Assembly: GCF_947259555.1 (NCBI RefSeq)
Contig: NZ_CAMYMD010000031.1
Location: forward strand, 1-44,247
Source of the DNA: an uncultured Roseovarius sp.
Lineage (GTDB): Bacteria; Pseudomonadota; Alphaproteobacteria; Rhodobacterales; Rhodobacteraceae
Length of the DNA stretch: 44,247 nucleotides
Direction: 5' to 3'
A program made the translations under genes and the position numbers. The notes under the pieces are model-generated. The model was not told the origin of the DNA and made no database searches. It saw only the letters and a program-made list of their open reading frames with translations. Below are positions 33,645-44,247 of this stretch, in pieces. How positions within the stretch are numbered: position 1 is the first letter of the stretch; the number at the start of each line of letters is the position of its first letter.

Positions 33645-34829
33645 ATGAGCAAACCCGATATCACCCCGCGCCGCAGCTTTCTGGCCGAAAACCCCTCGGT
33701 GATGTGGTTCCTCGGCCTGCTCGGCCTCTTCACCCTCGGCGTCACCGTGCTGGCCGAGGGCTTCGGCATGGCGCTCTTGTCGACCTCGATGGTCAAGATC
33801 CTCGGCATGACGCTCTGCCTGTGCCTCATTGCCGTGGCGATGGACGTGGTCTGGGGCTATTGCGGCATCCTCAGCCTCGGGCATTTCGCCTTCTTCGGGT
33901 TGGGTGGCTATGCCATCGGCATGTGGCTGATGTATGCCCGCACCCAAGGCATCGTTGTGGACTCGCTCGCCAATGCCCCCATTCCGCCGACGCAGGGGGA
34001 GATCAACGACGCCATCGCCACCCAGATTTTCGGCGTGGTGGGCTCCAACGAGTTGCCGCTGATCTGGGCCTTCGCCGACAGCCTCGCGATGCAGCTTCTC
34101 TTCGTGGTGCTGGTGCCGGGGCTGCTGGCGCTGGTCTTCGGCTGGCTCGCCTTCCGCAGCCGCGTGACCGGCGTCTATCTCTCGATCCTGACACAGGCGA
34201 TGACGCTGGCGCTCTCGCTCTACCTCTTCCAGAATGACACAGGGCTGCGCGGCAACAACGGGCTCTCGGGCCTGCAAAACATTCCCGGCCTGCTGCACCT
34301 GCCGCAATCCACCATCGCGCTGTGGTTCTTCTGGGCCTCCGCCGCCGCCTTGGGCCTCGGCTATCTCTTCTTCGCCTGGCTCATCTCGGGCAAGTTCGGC
34401 TCGGTTGTCCGCGCGATCCGTGACAACGAGACCCGCGTGCGCTTTCTCGGCTACCATGTCGAAAGCTACAAGCTGGTGATCTTCACGCTGACGGCGGTGG
34501 TCTCGGGCCTTGCCGGTGCGCTCTACTACCCTCAGGCGGGCATCATCAACCCCGCCGAAATCGCGCCCATCGCGTCGATTTACCTCGCCGTCTGGGTCGC
34601 TATCGGCGGGCGCGGGCGGCTTTACGGCGCGGTGATCGGGGCGGCGGTCGTCAGCCTCGCCTCAAGCTGGTTCACCGGCGGCGGCGCGCCCGATATCGAC
34701 CTCGGCTTCTACACGATCAACTGGACCGATTGGTGGCTGGTGCTTCTCGGCCTCGGCTTCGTTGCCGTCACGCTTTTCTTCCCGCGCGGCATCGGCGGGC
34801 TCTTTGACATGCTGGTGAGGAAGCCATGA
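33645..34829 (+). CDS. urtC: Urea ABC transporter permease UrtC
   Basis: A 394-residue LivM-type inner-membrane permease with about ten hydrophobic segments. Family landmarks are VVWGYCGILSLGHFAFFGLGGY, written here as WGYCGILSLGHFAFFG, then the coupling segment SVVRAIRDNETRVRFLGYHV (about residues 251-270) and AIGGRGRLYGAVIGA. It pairs with UrtB. Its stop overlaps the urtD ATG by 4 nt (ATGA), consistent with one polycistronic message. Confidence 0.94.
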   Translation: MSKPDITPRRSFLAENPSVMWFLGLLGLFTLGVTVLAEGFGMALLSTSMVKILGMTLCLCLIAVAMDVVWGYCGILSLGHFAFFGLGGYAIGMWLMYARTQGIVVDSLANAPIPPTQGEINDAIATQIFGVVGSNELPLIWAFADSLAMQLLFVVLVPGLLALVFGWLAFRSRVTGVYLSILTQAMTLALSLYLFQNDTGLRGNNGLSGLQNIPGLLHLPQSTIALWFFWASAAALGLGYLFFAWLISGKFGSVVRAIRDNETRVRFLGYHVESYKLVIFTLTAVVSGLAGALYYPQAGIINPAEIAPIASIYLAVWVAIGGRGRLYGAVIGAAVVSLASSWFTGGGAPDIDLGFYTINWTDWWLVLLGLGFVAVTLFFPRGIGGLFDMLVRKP

Positions 34830-35566
34830 CCACCCTTCTCGAAGTCTCCGGCGTCTCCGTCACCTTCGACGGCTTCCGCGCGATCAACAACCTCTCGATT
34901 CAGGTGGCAGAACCGGAACTGCGCGCCGTGATCGGCCCCAATGGCGCGGGCAAGACCACCTTCATGGATATCGTCACCGGCAAGACGCGGCCCGACGAAG
35001 GCCGGGTTGTGTGGGGCGAGAAGAACATCTCGCTTCTGGGGATGAGCGAAAGCGCCATCGCGCGGGCGGGCATCGGTCGCAAGTTCCAGAAACCGACGGT
35101 GTTCGAGGACCAAACCGTGCGCGAGAACCTCCGCCTCGCGCTCAAGAACAAGCGTGGGCCGCTTGACGTGCTGCTCTTTCGCCGCTCCGCCGAAGGCGCG
35201 GCGCGGATCGAAGAACTGGCCCGCGAAATCGGCCTTGCAGACGACCTACCCCGCCGCGCGGGCGACCTCAGCCACGGGCAAAAGCAATGGCTGGAAATCG
35301 GCATGCTCTTGGCGCAGGATCCGCGCCTCCTTCTGGTGGACGAGCCCGCCGCCGGGATGACCCCCGCCGAGCGCGAGCACACCACCGACATCCTCAAACG
35401 TGCGGCGCAGACCCGCGCCGTGGTGGTGATCGAGCATGACATGGAATTCGTCCGCCGCCTTGGCTGCAAGGTAACGGTGCTGCACGAAGGGTCGGTGCTG
35501 GCCGAGGGCAGTCTCGATCACGTCACGCAGAACAAGGAGGTGATCGATGTCTATCTGGGGAGATAA
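34826..35566 (+). CDS. urtD: Urea ABC transporter ATP-binding protein UrtD
   Basis: A 246-residue LivG-type ATPase. Walker A GPNGAGKTTF near residue 38, signature LSHGQKQWLEIGMLL, Walker B LLLVDEPAAGMTP and the switch histidine in VVIEHDMEFV are all present; the ABC signature reads LSHGQ rather than LSGGQ, as is common in UrtD. It energises urea uptake together with UrtE. Overlaps urtC by 4 nt and is followed by urtE after 3 nt. Confidence 0.95.
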   Translation: MTTLLEVSGVSVTFDGFRAINNLSIQVAEPELRAVIGPNGAGKTTFMDIVTGKTRPDEGRVVWGEKNISLLGMSESAIARAGIGRKFQKPTVFEDQTVRENLRLALKNKRGPLDVLLFRRSAEGAARIEELAREIGLADDLPRRAGDLSHGQKQWLEIGMLLAQDPRLLLVDEPAAGMTPAEREHTTDILKRAAQTRAVVVIEHDMEFVRRLGCKVTVLHEGSVLAEGSLDHVTQNKEVIDVYLGR

Positions 35567-35569
35567 GCC

Positions 35570-36265
35570 ATGCTGAGCGTGGACAGCCTCACCCTGCACT
35601 ATGGCGCCTCGCAGATCCTGCACGGCGTCAGCCTCACCGCCCGCCCCGGCGCAGTGACGGCGGTGATGGGCACCAACGGCGTCGGCAAGACCAGCCTGCT
35701 CAAGGCCATCGCCGGGCGGCATCCTTACACGGACGGGCGCATCACGCTCGACGGGCGCGAATTGCCCCGCCTCCCCGCCGCGCAGGCCGCGCAATCGGGC
35801 ATCGCCTATGTCCCGCAGGGGCGCGAGATATTCCCCCTGCTCACCGTCACCGAGAACCTGCAAACCGGCTTTGCCTGCCTGCCGAAAAGCGATCACACCA
35901 TCCCGCCCCGCATCTATGAGCTGTTCCCGGTGCTGGAGCAGATGCGCGACCGGCGCGGCGGGGATCTGTCGGGCGGGCAGCAGCAGCAGCTTGCCATCGC
36001 CCGCGCCTTGATTGCCCGCCCCCGCGTGCTCCTGCTCGACGAGCCGACCGAGGGCATCCAGCCCAATATCATCAAGCAGATCGGCGCGGTGATCGGTCTT
36101 TTGCGCGACGAGGGCGAGATTGCCATCGTGCTGGTCGAGCAGTTCTTCGATTTCGCCTATGATCTGGCCGACGATCTGGTGGTGCTCAATCGCGGCGAGG
36201 TGCGGCTCTCGGAGCCTGCGGCCACGGTCGAACGCGAACGGCTGTTGCGCGAAGTGTCCATTTGA
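35570..36265 (+). CDS. urtE: Urea ABC transporter ATP-binding protein UrtE
   Basis: A 231-residue LivF-type ATPase. Walker A GTNGVGKTSLL, Q-loop YVPQGREIFPLLTV, signature LSGGQQQQLAIARALI and Walker B VLLLDEPTEGIQPNI are intact; the switch histidine position is Gln in VLVEQFFDFA, as usual in LivF/UrtE. It heterodimerises with UrtD. A 129-bp gap without a gene separates it from ureD; the gap contains a distant 7-bp inverted repeat only. Confidence 0.95.
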   Translation: MLSVDSLTLHYGASQILHGVSLTARPGAVTAVMGTNGVGKTSLLKAIAGRHPYTDGRITLDGRELPRLPAAQAAQSGIAYVPQGREIFPLLTVTENLQTGFACLPKSDHTIPPRIYELFPVLEQMRDRRGGDLSGGQQQQLAIARALIARPRVLLLDEPTEGIQPNIIKQIGAVIGLLRDEGEIAIVLVEQFFDFAYDLADDLVVLNRGEVRLSEPAATVERERLLREVSI

Positions 36266-36394
36266 TGGGCGATCTGCCTGCTATTTGGGCATATGGGCGT
36301 CGAGGAGCGTGCAGGGCATGCGAGTCCACGGCCCATCTCTGGCAGTCCCGCGCAAGGGCGGTAGCCTCGGGCCAAACACAGCAAGAGATCCCGC

Positions 36395-37213
36395 ATGCCC
36401 GCCTGCCCCGCCCCCTCCCCGACACAGGAACGCAGCTTTGGCGCCGCGCATGTGACGCTGTTGCCCGGGCCGAATGGCGGGCGGCTTGATCGCCTGCACC
36501 AAAAGGGATCGGCCAAGGCATTTCTGCATCCCGGTCCCTCCGGTCCCGAGATCGTGCTGCTCAACACCTCGGGTGGGCTGACCGGTGGAGATCGTCTGTC
36601 CTACCGGCTCGATCTGGCGGCGGGATGTCGCGCCACCGGCACCACGCAGACCGCCGAACGTGCCTATCGCAGCACAGGTGAAGCGGCACGAGTAACGGTG
36701 CATCACCGCGTCGCATCCGGCGCGCATCTCGACTGGCTGCCGCAGGAGACGATCCTTTTCGACGGCAGCCATCTGGACCGCGAAACCACCATCGACCTTG
36801 CGCGGGATGCCTCCTGCCTGATCCTCGAGTCGATTGTCCTTGGCCGCGCCGCCATGGGCGAGACCGTCACGCGCACCACCCTGCGCGACACCCGCCGCAT
36901 CACCTGCGAGGGCAGGCCTGTGCTGGTCGAGCCGCTCCACCTCACCACCGAGGCCCTGACCGCTGGCCCCGCCATCCTGAACGGCGCGCGCGCCTTCGCC
37001 ACGCTGGCGCTGGTGGCGCAGGGGGCCGAGGATGCCGCACCCCGCATGCAGGATCTGCTGGATGAGCAGGGCGTCACGGGCGGCGCCTCAGGCTTTGACG
37101 GCAAGCTGGTGATCCGCCTCATGGCCGGTGACGGCTGGCCCTTGCGCCGTCAGATCATGCGGCTGGTCAGCGCCCTGCGCCCCGGCCCCCTGCCCCGCGT
37201 CTGGCAGAACTAG
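36395..37213 (+). CDS. ureD: Urease accessory protein UreD
   Basis: A 272-residue scaffold protein that binds apo-urease first and recruits UreF and UreG for nickel insertion. Typical features are VLLNTSGGLTGGDRL near residue 53, TTQTAERAYRS, and LDWLPQETILFDGS. AAGAGA precedes the ATG by about 6 nt. It leads the urease part of the block, and ureA follows after 12 nt. Confidence 0.94.
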   Translation: MPACPAPSPTQERSFGAAHVTLLPGPNGGRLDRLHQKGSAKAFLHPGPSGPEIVLLNTSGGLTGGDRLSYRLDLAAGCRATGTTQTAERAYRSTGEAARVTVHHRVASGAHLDWLPQETILFDGSHLDRETTIDLARDASCLILESIVLGRAAMGETVTRTTLRDTRRITCEGRPVLVEPLHLTTEALTAGPAILNGARAFATLALVAQGAEDAAPRMQDLLDEQGVTGGASGFDGKLVIRLMAGDGWPLRRQIMRLVSALRPGPLPRVWQN

Positions 37214-37225
37214 GAGAGACACAGG

Positions 37226-37528
37226 ATGAACCTCACCCCCCGTGAAAAGGACAAGCTGCTGATCAGCGTCGCCGCCATGGTGGCGCGCGGGCGCCTCGCG
37301 CGCGGCGTCCGGCTCAATCACCCCGAGGCGGTGGCGCTGATCACCGATTTCGTGGTCGAGGGCGCGCGCGAGGGCCGCAGCGTCGCTGACCTGATGGAGG
37401 CGGGCGCGCATGTCATCACTGCCGAGCAATGCATGGAGGGCATCCCCGAGATGCTGCATTCCGTGCAGGTCGAGGCGACGTTTCCCGACGGCACCAAGCT
37501 GGTGACCGTCCATAACCCCATACGCTGA
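37226..37528 (+). CDS. ureA: Urease gamma subunit
   Basis: A 100-residue structural subunit, the usual size for a separate gamma chain. It opens [20 protein letters not shown] and contains [10 protein letters not shown] and [19 protein letters not shown]. It assembles with UreB and UreC into the (alpha-beta-gamma)3 enzyme. TAGGAGAG lies upstream. The next gene begins one base after its stop. Confidence 0.97.
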   Translation: MNLTPREKDKLLISVAAMVARGRLARGVRLNHPEAVALITDFVVEGAREGRSVADLMEAGAHVITAEQCMEGIPEMLHSVQVEATFPDGTKLVTVHNPIR

Positions 37529-37529
37529 A

Positions 37530-38108
37530 ATGATATTCCCGATGCGCTACATCCTCACCGTTCTGCTGCTGACACCGTCGCTTGCCTTTGCGCATCTCGA
37601 CCCTGCGGCGCATGGCTCTTTCGCTGCCGGGGCGACGCATCCGCTATTCGGGGCCGATCATGTGCTTGCCATGCTGGCTGTCGGGCTTTGGGCCGCAGTG
37701 CTTTCGGGGCGCGCGATCTGGCTGTTGCCGGTGGGTTTTGTCGGGGCGATGGCGGTTGGATTCGGCGGCGCGCTGCTCGGGCTGACCCTCCCGGTGGTGG
37801 AGCCGCTGATCCTTGCCTCGGTGCTGATCCTGGGGCTGCTGGTGGCTCTCGCCGTGCGGCTGCCCGCGATTTGGGCTGTCGGTATCGTGTCGGTATTCGG
37901 TCTGTTTCACGGCGGTGCCCATGGGGCCGAAATCGGGGCGGCAACCGCATTGGATTATTTCGCGGGGTTTGCCGTCGCGACGATGGGTCTGCATCTTGCG
38001 GGCCTTGCTCTGGGGCTGCTTGTCATGCGGCTTGGCTCGCAAAGCGTGGTGCGCGGGGGCGGTGGTGTAGTCGCGGCGCTCGGCGCGTGGCTTGTGGCCG
38101 CAGGGTGA
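37530..38108 (+). CDS. ureJ: HupE/UreJ family membrane protein
   Basis: A 192-residue membrane protein with a cleavable-looking N-terminus (ILTVLLLTPSLAFAH) and about six helices. The metal-site-like motifs are FGADHVLAMLAVGLWA near the N-terminus and FGLFHGGAHGAE in the middle, both rich in His and Asp as in HupE/UreJ nickel permeases. It probably brings in Ni for urease. It is placed between ureA and ureB, an arrangement found in alphaproteobacterial urease clusters. ATG at 37530 or 37542 are both possible. Confidence 0.9.
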   Translation: MIFPMRYILTVLLLTPSLAFAHLDPAAHGSFAAGATHPLFGADHVLAMLAVGLWAAVLSGRAIWLLPVGFVGAMAVGFGGALLGLTLPVVEPLILASVLILGLLVALAVRLPAIWAVGIVSVFGLFHGGAHGAEIGAATALDYFAGFAVATMGLHLAGLALGLLVMRLGSQSVVRGGGGVVAALGAWLVAAG

Positions 38109-38118
38109 GGCATAGATC

Positions 38119-38424
38119 ATGATCCCCGGAGAACTCTTTCCCGCCGATGGCGAGATCACCCTGAACGAAGGCGCACACGTCACCGTGCTGGAGGTCGCCA
38201 ATACGGGCGACCGGCCGGTGCAGGTGGGCAGCCATTACCATTTCGCCGAGGCCAACAGCGGGCTGTCCTTTGACCGCGATGCCGCGCGCGGGCAGAGGCT
38301 GGATATTCCCGCAGGCACCGCCGTCCGCTTCGAGCCGGGGCAGAGGCGCGAGGTGCGGCTCATCCCCTATGGCGGCGGGCGACGGGTGTTCGGGTTCAAT
38401 CAACAGGTGATGGGAGAGGTGTGA
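38119..38424 (+). CDS. ureB: Urease beta subunit
   Basis: A 101-residue structural subunit opening [16 protein letters not shown], with [11 protein letters not shown] and [15 protein letters not shown] as clear UreB landmarks. The stop codon overlaps an ATG (TGATG) that opens the small frame in the ureB-ureC spacer. In most clusters ureC follows directly; here a 223-bp palindromic stretch intervenes. Confidence 0.97.
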   Translation: MIPGELFPADGEITLNEGAHVTVLEVANTGDRPVQVGSHYHFAEANSGLSFDRDAARGQRLDIPAGTAVRFEPGQRREVRLIPYGGGRRVFGFNQQVMGEV

Positions 38425-38647
38425 TGCGCGGGATCAGTCCCAAGTGCCCCTTGCGCGGAACAAAGGCGCGGCACGCGCCGCCGCGCAGCGCCCGACCGCC
38501 CGGACGGGCGGGCGCTTTTGCAACCACGTGCAACCGCGCGACCGTTGCAGTATTTGACCGCCATAAAGCGCATTCCACAGAGGTCGCAGCGCCCCCCCGC
38601 GGTCGGGCCCTCCCCGGCGGCGCGCCTTTGGCCAAGGGAGGTCTTTA

Positions 38648-38648
<1 letters not shown>
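38424..38648 (+). CDS. Doubtful 74-codon ORF between ureB and ureC
   Basis: The frame begins at the ATG overlapping the ureB stop and ends at a TAA overlapping the ureC ATG. The predicted protein ([12 protein letters not shown]...) is rich in Arg, Ala, Pro and Gly, has no domain I recognise and is encoded by nested inverted repeats, so its composition follows the DNA structure. It could be a coupling cistron that carries ribosomes from ureB to ureC, or a chance frame in an inserted repeat. A strong AGGGAGGT before ureC means coupling is not essential. Confidence 0.3.
38447..38638. repeat. Nested palindromic element in the ureB-ureC spacer
   Basis: Outer arms CAAAGGCGCG (38461-38470) and CGCGCCTTTG (38621-38630) are perfect inverted repeats, flanked outward by CCCTTG / CAAGGG. 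Inner arms GCCCGACCGC (38490-38499) and GCGGTCGGGC (38599-38608) are again perfect. Inside lie a local hairpin CCGCCCG-GA-CGGGCGG followed by GCGCTTTT, and TGCAAC (38529-38534) / GTTGCA (38544-38549). The size and nesting suggest a MITE- or REP-like non-autonomous element rather than ordinary spacer. Confidence 0.6.
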
Positions 38649-40357
<1,709 letters not shown>

Positions 40358-40366
40358 GGCCATGCC

Positions 40367-40864
40367 ATGACCGACCTGCCCGTTGCCCGCCACCTGTTGC
40401 CTCACGCCCCTGACCGGATCGCCGATACGGTCGTGCTCGACTATGACGCGCGGCTGATGCGGCGCAAGCGGCTGGTGGGCAAGGCCGGGCTGGCCTTTCT
40501 GGTCGATCTGGCCGAGGTCACAAACCTAGACGATCACTGGGGTTTCGCGCTCGACGATGGCCGGGCGGTGGCGGTGGAACCGGCGCCCGAGGACCTGATC
40601 GAGGTGCGCGGTGATCTGGCGCGGCTGGCCTGGCATATCGGCAACCGGCACACGCCTTGCCAGATCGGCGCGGATCATTTGTGCATCCGCCGGGATCATG
40701 TGATCGAGGCGATGCTGGCGCAACTGGGCGCGGATTTGACGCCGGTGACTGGCGCGTTTCGCCCCGAAGGCGGCGCCTATGGCAAGGGGCGCACGATGGG
40801 GCATGATCACGGGGGGCATGATCATGGGGGCCACGATCATGGCCATAGCCATCACCACGCCTGA
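40367..40864 (+). CDS. ureE: Urease accessory protein UreE (His-rich tail)
   Basis: A 165-residue nickel metallochaperone. The N-terminal peptide-binding domain is followed by the metal-binding domain with HIGNRHTPCQI and LCIRRDHVIEAML, and the last 20 residues are an alternating His/Gly/Asp tail (GHDHGGHDHGGHDHGHSHHH). Such tails bind several Ni ions and can serve as a store. It delivers Ni to UreG. Its stop overlaps the ureF ATG (TGATG). Confidence 0.95.
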   Translation: MTDLPVARHLLPHAPDRIADTVVLDYDARLMRRKRLVGKAGLAFLVDLAEVTNLDDHWGFALDDGRAVAVEPAPEDLIEVRGDLARLAWHIGNRHTPCQIGADHLCIRRDHVIEAMLAQLGADLTPVTGAFRPEGGAYGKGRTMGHDHGGHDHGGHDHGHSHHHA

Positions 40865-41496
40865 TGCTCACGCCCGCACATCTTTCGCTCGTTCAATGGC
40901 TCTCTCCGGCCTTTCCGACCGGGGCGTTCGCCTATTCGCACGGGTTGGAGCGGGAGATCGCGACGGGGGTGGTCAGGGACGCAGCCAGCCTCGCGGCATG
41001 GCTGGAGAACATCCTGCGCTATGGTGCGGGCTGGCAGGATGCGGTGCTGCTCAGCCACGCGCTGGAGGGCGGATGCGAGGCGCTTGACGATCTGGCCCGC
41101 GCGCTCGCACCCTGCGCCGAGCGGCTGCAAGAGGGGCTGGAGCAGGGCGCCGCATTCGCCCGCACCGTCCATGGCCTCACCGGGCGCGCGCTGCCCCCCC
41201 GGATGCTGCCCGTGGCGGTGGGGGAGGCCGCCGCGCCGCTCGATCTGGACCGCGAGGACGTGATCGCGCTCTACCTGCAAGGCTTTGCCGGGAACCTCGT
41301 CACCATCGGTATCCGCCACGTGCCGCTTGGTCAGACCGAGGGGCAAGCCATCCTCTCGGGCCTTGCGCCGCTGATCTACGATCTGGCAAACCGCGCCGCC
41401 AATGCCTCGCTGGATACGCTCGGCACCTGCGCGCTTGCGGGCGACCTCGCGGCGCTGCAACATGAGGGGATGGATGTGAGGATTTTCAGGACATGA
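40864..41496 (+). CDS. ureF: Urease accessory protein UreF
   Basis: A 210-residue all-helical maturation factor. It opens with [23 protein letters not shown], given here as [18 protein letters not shown], the UreF signature, and shows the [13 protein letters not shown] helix later. It bridges UreD and UreG and gates the UreG GTPase during nickel insertion. It overlaps ureE at the start and ureG at the end by 4 nt each, so the three are coupled. Confidence 0.94.
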   Translation: MLTPAHLSLVQWLSPAFPTGAFAYSHGLEREIATGVVRDAASLAAWLENILRYGAGWQDAVLLSHALEGGCEALDDLARALAPCAERLQEGLEQGAAFARTVHGLTGRALPPRMLPVAVGEAAAPLDLDREDVIALYLQGFAGNLVTIGIRHVPLGQTEGQAILSGLAPLIYDLANRAANASLDTLGTCALAGDLAALQHEGMDVRIFRT

Positions 41497-42125
41497 GCGG
41501 CACCCGTATGAACGGCCCGCTGCGGGTGGGCATTGGTGGCCCGGTGGGCGCGGGCAAGACCACGCTGACCGAGGGGCTGGCGCGGGCGCTGGCGCATCGC
41601 TGTTCGATGGCGGTGATCACCAACGACATCTATACCCGCGAGGATGCCGAGGCGCTGGTGCGCGCGCAGGTCCTGCCCGCCGACCGTATTCGCGGGGTGG
41701 AAACCGGGGGCTGTCCGCATACCGCGATCCGCGAGGATGCGTCGATCAATCTGGCCGCCGTGACCGATCTCAACACCGCCTTTCCCGATCTCGACCTGGT
41801 GCTGATCGAGTCGGGGGGTGACAACCTCGCCGCCACCTTCAGCCCGGAACTGGCGGATCTGACGATCTATGTGATCGACACCGCCGCCGGGCAGGATATC
41901 CCGCGCAAGCGTGGCCCCGGGCTGACGAAATCCGACCTTCTGGTGGTCAACAAGACCGACCTCGCGCCGCATGTCGGCGTTGATCTGGTGCAGCTTGAGG
42001 CCGATACGGCGCGCGCGCGCGGATCGCGGCCCTATGTCCTGACCGAATTGCGTATGGGAAGCGGAATCGAGCGGGTCGCACAGTTCATCTTGGACGAAGG
42101 CGGGCTCGTCCTGACCACAGCTTGA
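41493..42125 (+). CDS. ureG: Urease accessory GTPase UreG
   Basis: A 210-residue SIMIBI-class GTPase. P-loop [15 protein letters not shown] near residue 15, the nickel-dimer motif [12 protein letters not shown] (Cys-Pro-His), [15 protein letters not shown] and the guanine-specificity motif NKTDL are all present. GTP hydrolysis powers nickel transfer into UreC. Last gene of the urt/ure block; it converges with smc, and the 34-bp gap contains a small CCCGCGCGGG palindrome. Confidence 0.97.
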   Translation: MSGTRMNGPLRVGIGGPVGAGKTTLTEGLARALAHRCSMAVITNDIYTREDAEALVRAQVLPADRIRGVETGGCPHTAIREDASINLAAVTDLNTAFPDLDLVLIESGGDNLAATFSPELADLTIYVIDTAAGQDIPRKRGPGLTKSDLLVVNKTDLAPHVGVDLVQLEADTARARGSRPYVLTELRMGSGIERVAQFILDEGGLVLTTA

Positions 42126-42159
42126 CTGCGGCGGCTTCATGAGGAGCGGCCCGCGCGGG

Positions 42160-44247
42160 TCAGGCGACCATCTGCTCGGCCTTCTTGAGGTCGACCGAGA
42201 CAAGCTGGCTCACCCCTTGCTCGCCCATGGTCACGCCAAACAACCGGTCCATCCGGCTCATGGTCACCGCGTGGTGGGTGATGATCAGAAACCGCGTCTC
42301 GGTGCGGCGGCACATCTCATCGAGCAGATCGCAGAACCGCGTCACGTTGGCATCGTCAAGCGGCGCATCGACCTCGTCGAGCACACAGATCGGCGCCGGG
42401 TTGGCGAGGAACACCGCAAAGATCAGAGCCAGAGCGGTCAGCGTCTGCTCACCCCCCGACAACAAGCTCAGCGTCGAGAGTTTCTTGCCCGGCGGCTGAC
42501 ACATGATCTCTAGCCCCGCCTCGAGCGGATCATCGCTTTCGACCAGAACCAGATTGGCCTCGCCCCCGCCGAAGAGGTGCCGGAAGAGCAGCGTGAAGTT
42601 GGAATTCACCTGCTCGAACGCGGTCAGCAGCCGCTCGCGGCCTTCGCGGTTGAGGCTGGCAATGCCACTGCGCAGGGTCTTGATCGCCTCTTCAAGGTCG
42701 GTCTTCTCGGTGACCAGGCTGTCATGCTCGACTTCGACCTCCCGGGCGTCCTCTTCGGCGCGCAGATTGACGGCGCCAAGGGCGTCCCGCTGACGCTTGA
42801 GCCGGTTCACATCGGCCTCGATGACATCCGAGGCCGGCATCGCATCGGGATCGGTGCCGAGACTGTCAAGCAATGCCTCGGGCGTGAGATCAATCGCCTC
42901 ACTGATCCGCTCGGCGGCATAGTCCTGGGTCTCGCGCGCGGCATCGACACGGGCCTCGGCCCGAGCCCTTGCCTCGCGGGCCTCGGAGGCCAGCCGCTCT
43001 GCCTCGCGCTCGTCCAGCGCGGCCTGACGCGCCACGCCTTCGCCAGCAGACAGGGCGTCTGCGGCACTGGCGCGGCGGGCCTCGCTGCGCTCGATCTCTT
43101 CGCTCAGTTCAGCGCGCTTCGCCGCAAGAAGCTCGGGCGTTGCACTCGCCTCACCCAGCTCCTCCTCGGACGCCGCCTTGCGCTCTTCCAGCTCGGCACT
43201 GCGTTTCTCGGCGGTCTCCAACCGATGCCGCCAGCCGCTGACTTCCTTGGCAATCTCCTGACCGCGCCGGGTGCGGCGCTCGCCCTCGCGGCGCAATTCG
43301 TCGGCGGCCGAGCGTTTGGACATCATCGTCATGCGCGCGGCCTCGACCGTCATCTTGATGTCTTCGAGATCGTTGCGCGCGATGTCGAGATCGCCCAGAT
43401 CAGCCAGCCCCTTCTCGGCTTCGGCCAGCCCCTTGCGCGCCGCCATCGCCTCTTCGTCGTGACGTGACACCGCAAGGCCCAACGACTCGAGGCGCGACTC
43501 TGCGAGATTGCGGTCGGCCTCGGCGCGGCTCAGGGCGCGGTTGGCCTCGTTCACGGCGGCATCCGCCGCACGACGGGCCTCGCGCGCGGCGCGGTCCTCT
43601 TCGGTGCGCTGGCTCAACGCCTCGCGCAGCGCCTCATGGGCCCGCATCGCACCATCGGCGCGGGCGGTGGCGTGCTCCAACTGCTGCTTGAGTTCTTCCA
43701 GCCGGTTCAGCTGTTGCAGGCGCAGCGCGGCGGCGCTCGGCGCGTCCTCGGCCCACGCCCGAAACCCGTCCCAACGCCAAAGATCGCCCTCGGTGCTGAC
43801 CAGCCGCTGACCGGGCTTGAGCAGGGGCTGCAATCTTGCCGCGTCCTCGGGGTCGATCAACCCGATCTGCGACATGCGCCGCGCCAGAACCTCGGGGACC
43901 GAAACATGATTGGTCAGAGCGGTCACACCGTCCGGCAAGGGCTGTGGTGCGGAATATCCCGGCAGGATGGTCCAGCCTGACGGGCCATCCGCCTCAACCT
44001 CGGGCGCGCGCAGATCATCGGCCAGGGCCGCACCCAACGCCTTTTCAAACCCCTGCTGTACCTGAAGCCGGTCCATGACCTGCCCGCCCTCGGCGGTGTC
44101 GCGCTGTACCAGCTTGGCCAGAGCCGTGACTTCGGCACGCAGCGCGTTCACTTCGCCCTCGGCCTCGGACCGCCCGGCGCGTGCCTCTGCCTCGCGCGCC
44201 TGTGCCTCGGCGCGCGCCTCGTCGGCGGCGACAAGCGCCGCCTCGGC
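42160..44247 (-). CDS. smc: Chromosome segregation protein SMC (C-terminal part)
   Basis: The frame is open from the window edge to the stop at 42160, giving the last 695 residues. The end of the hinge (LVSTEGDLWRWDGFRA) is followed by a long Ala/Glu/Arg-rich coiled coil and the C-terminal ATPase head with signature LSLLSGGEQTLTALAL and Walker B ICVLDEVDAPLDD. SMC with ScpA/ScpB organises and segregates the chromosome. The N-terminal Walker A half lies beyond the window. An internal GTG at 44151 is not the true start. Confidence 0.95.
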   Translation of the reverse strand, partial: AEAALVAADEARAEAQAREAEARAGRSEAEGEVNALRAEVTALAKLVQRDTAEGGQVMDRLQVQQGFEKALGAALADDLRAPEVEADGPSGWTILPGYSAPQPLPDGVTALTNHVSVPEVLARRMSQIGLIDPEDAARLQPLLKPGQRLVSTEGDLWRWDGFRAWAEDAPSAAALRLQQLNRLEELKQQLEHATARADGAMRAHEALREALSQRTEEDRAAREARRAADAAVNEANRALSRAEADRNLAESRLESLGLAVSRHDEEAMAARKGLAEAEKGLADLGDLDIARNDLEDIKMTVEAARMTMMSKRSAADELRREGERRTRRGQEIAKEVSGWRHRLETAEKRSAELEERKAASEEELGEASATPELLAAKRAELSEEIERSEARRASAADALSAGEGVARQAALDEREAERLASEAREARARAEARVDAARETQDYAAERISEAIDLTPEALLDSLGTDPDAMPASDVIEADVNRLKRQRDALGAVNLRAEEDAREVEVEHDSLVTEKTDLEEAIKTLRSGIASLNREGRERLLTAFEQVNSNFTLLFRHLFGGGEANLVLVESDDPLEAGLEIMCQPPGKKLSTLSLLSGGEQTLTALALIFAVFLANPAPICVLDEVDAPLDDANVTRFCDLLDEMCRRTETRFLIITHHAVTMSRMDRLFGVTMGEQGVSQLVSVDLKKAEQMVA

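Noticed and set aside
31761..34457. 898-codon open frame on the minus strand across urtB and urtC
   Set aside because: It is antisense to two certain genes. Its Glu/His/Gly/Asp-rich composition with no domain is the usual shadow of high-GC third-position bias.
36264..36337. GATGGGC/GCCCATC inverted repeat between urtE and ureD as an attenuator
   Set aside because: The arms are only 7 bp with a 60-nt loop and no T-tract, so it is not distinguishable from chance at this GC content.

Overview
This window reads as a chromosomal segment of an alphaproteobacterium of the Rhodobacteraceae (Roseobacter-type). The evidence is the high GC content, the protein families, and several arrangements known from that group: chvI-chvG-hprK-rapZ-EIIA-HPr divergent from pckA, a DUF6473 protein next to etfBA, and urtABCDE-ureD-A-J-B-C-E-F-G. 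I see no tRNA, rRNA, CRISPR array, prophage or insertion sequence. Nearly all sequence is explained by about 42 genes; the long antisense ORFs are GC-bias shadows.

Layout. 1-195: last 64 codons of putA. 227-2467: two GFA-fold proteins, a LysE-type exporter and a rhomboid protease. 2577-5740: suhB-like inositol monophosphatase and parC. 5900-8276: an SH3-domain envelope protein, an SDR, a twin-TM small protein and a PduO-type cobalamin adenosyltransferase. 8445-12055: etfB-etfA, a convergent DUF6473 gene, and 3-hydroxybutyryl-CoA dehydrogenase. 12069-17495 (minus strand): an acyltransferase, then the regulatory operon chvI-chvG-hprK-rapZ-EIIA(Man)-HPr. 17864-19462: pckA. 19581-22597: rmuC and mutL.

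22762-28436 is the least standard part: a TetR regulator divergent from two large FMN/Fe-S/FAD oxidoreductases of the trimethylamine-dehydrogenase/DgcA/N-methylproline-demethylase superfamily, followed by a GntR/FadR-type regulator. A 19-codon Rossmann-like remnant sits between the two enzymes. 28458-29852 encodes an unrecognised polytopic membrane protein. 30316-42125 is a complete urea uptake and urease operon. 42160-44247 is the C-terminal part of smc.

How it fits together. The ChvGI/HprK/EIIA/HPr block is a sensory and regulatory PTS branch with no sugar permease here, placed beside pckA, the entry to gluconeogenesis. Two tandem LacI-type operator-like sites lie upstream of pckA. ETF, 3-hydroxybutyryl-CoA dehydrogenase and the cobalamin adenosyltransferase fit acyl-CoA and methylmalonyl-CoA metabolism. 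The urt/ure block imports urea and splits it to ammonia. The main non-routine signals are a roughly 190-bp nested palindromic element between ureB and ureC that is also an open frame joined to both neighbours by stop/start overlaps, the Rossmann remnant, a missing Fe-S cysteine in the first flavoprotein, the repeated pckA operator-like sites, and a 12-bp hairpin after urtA.
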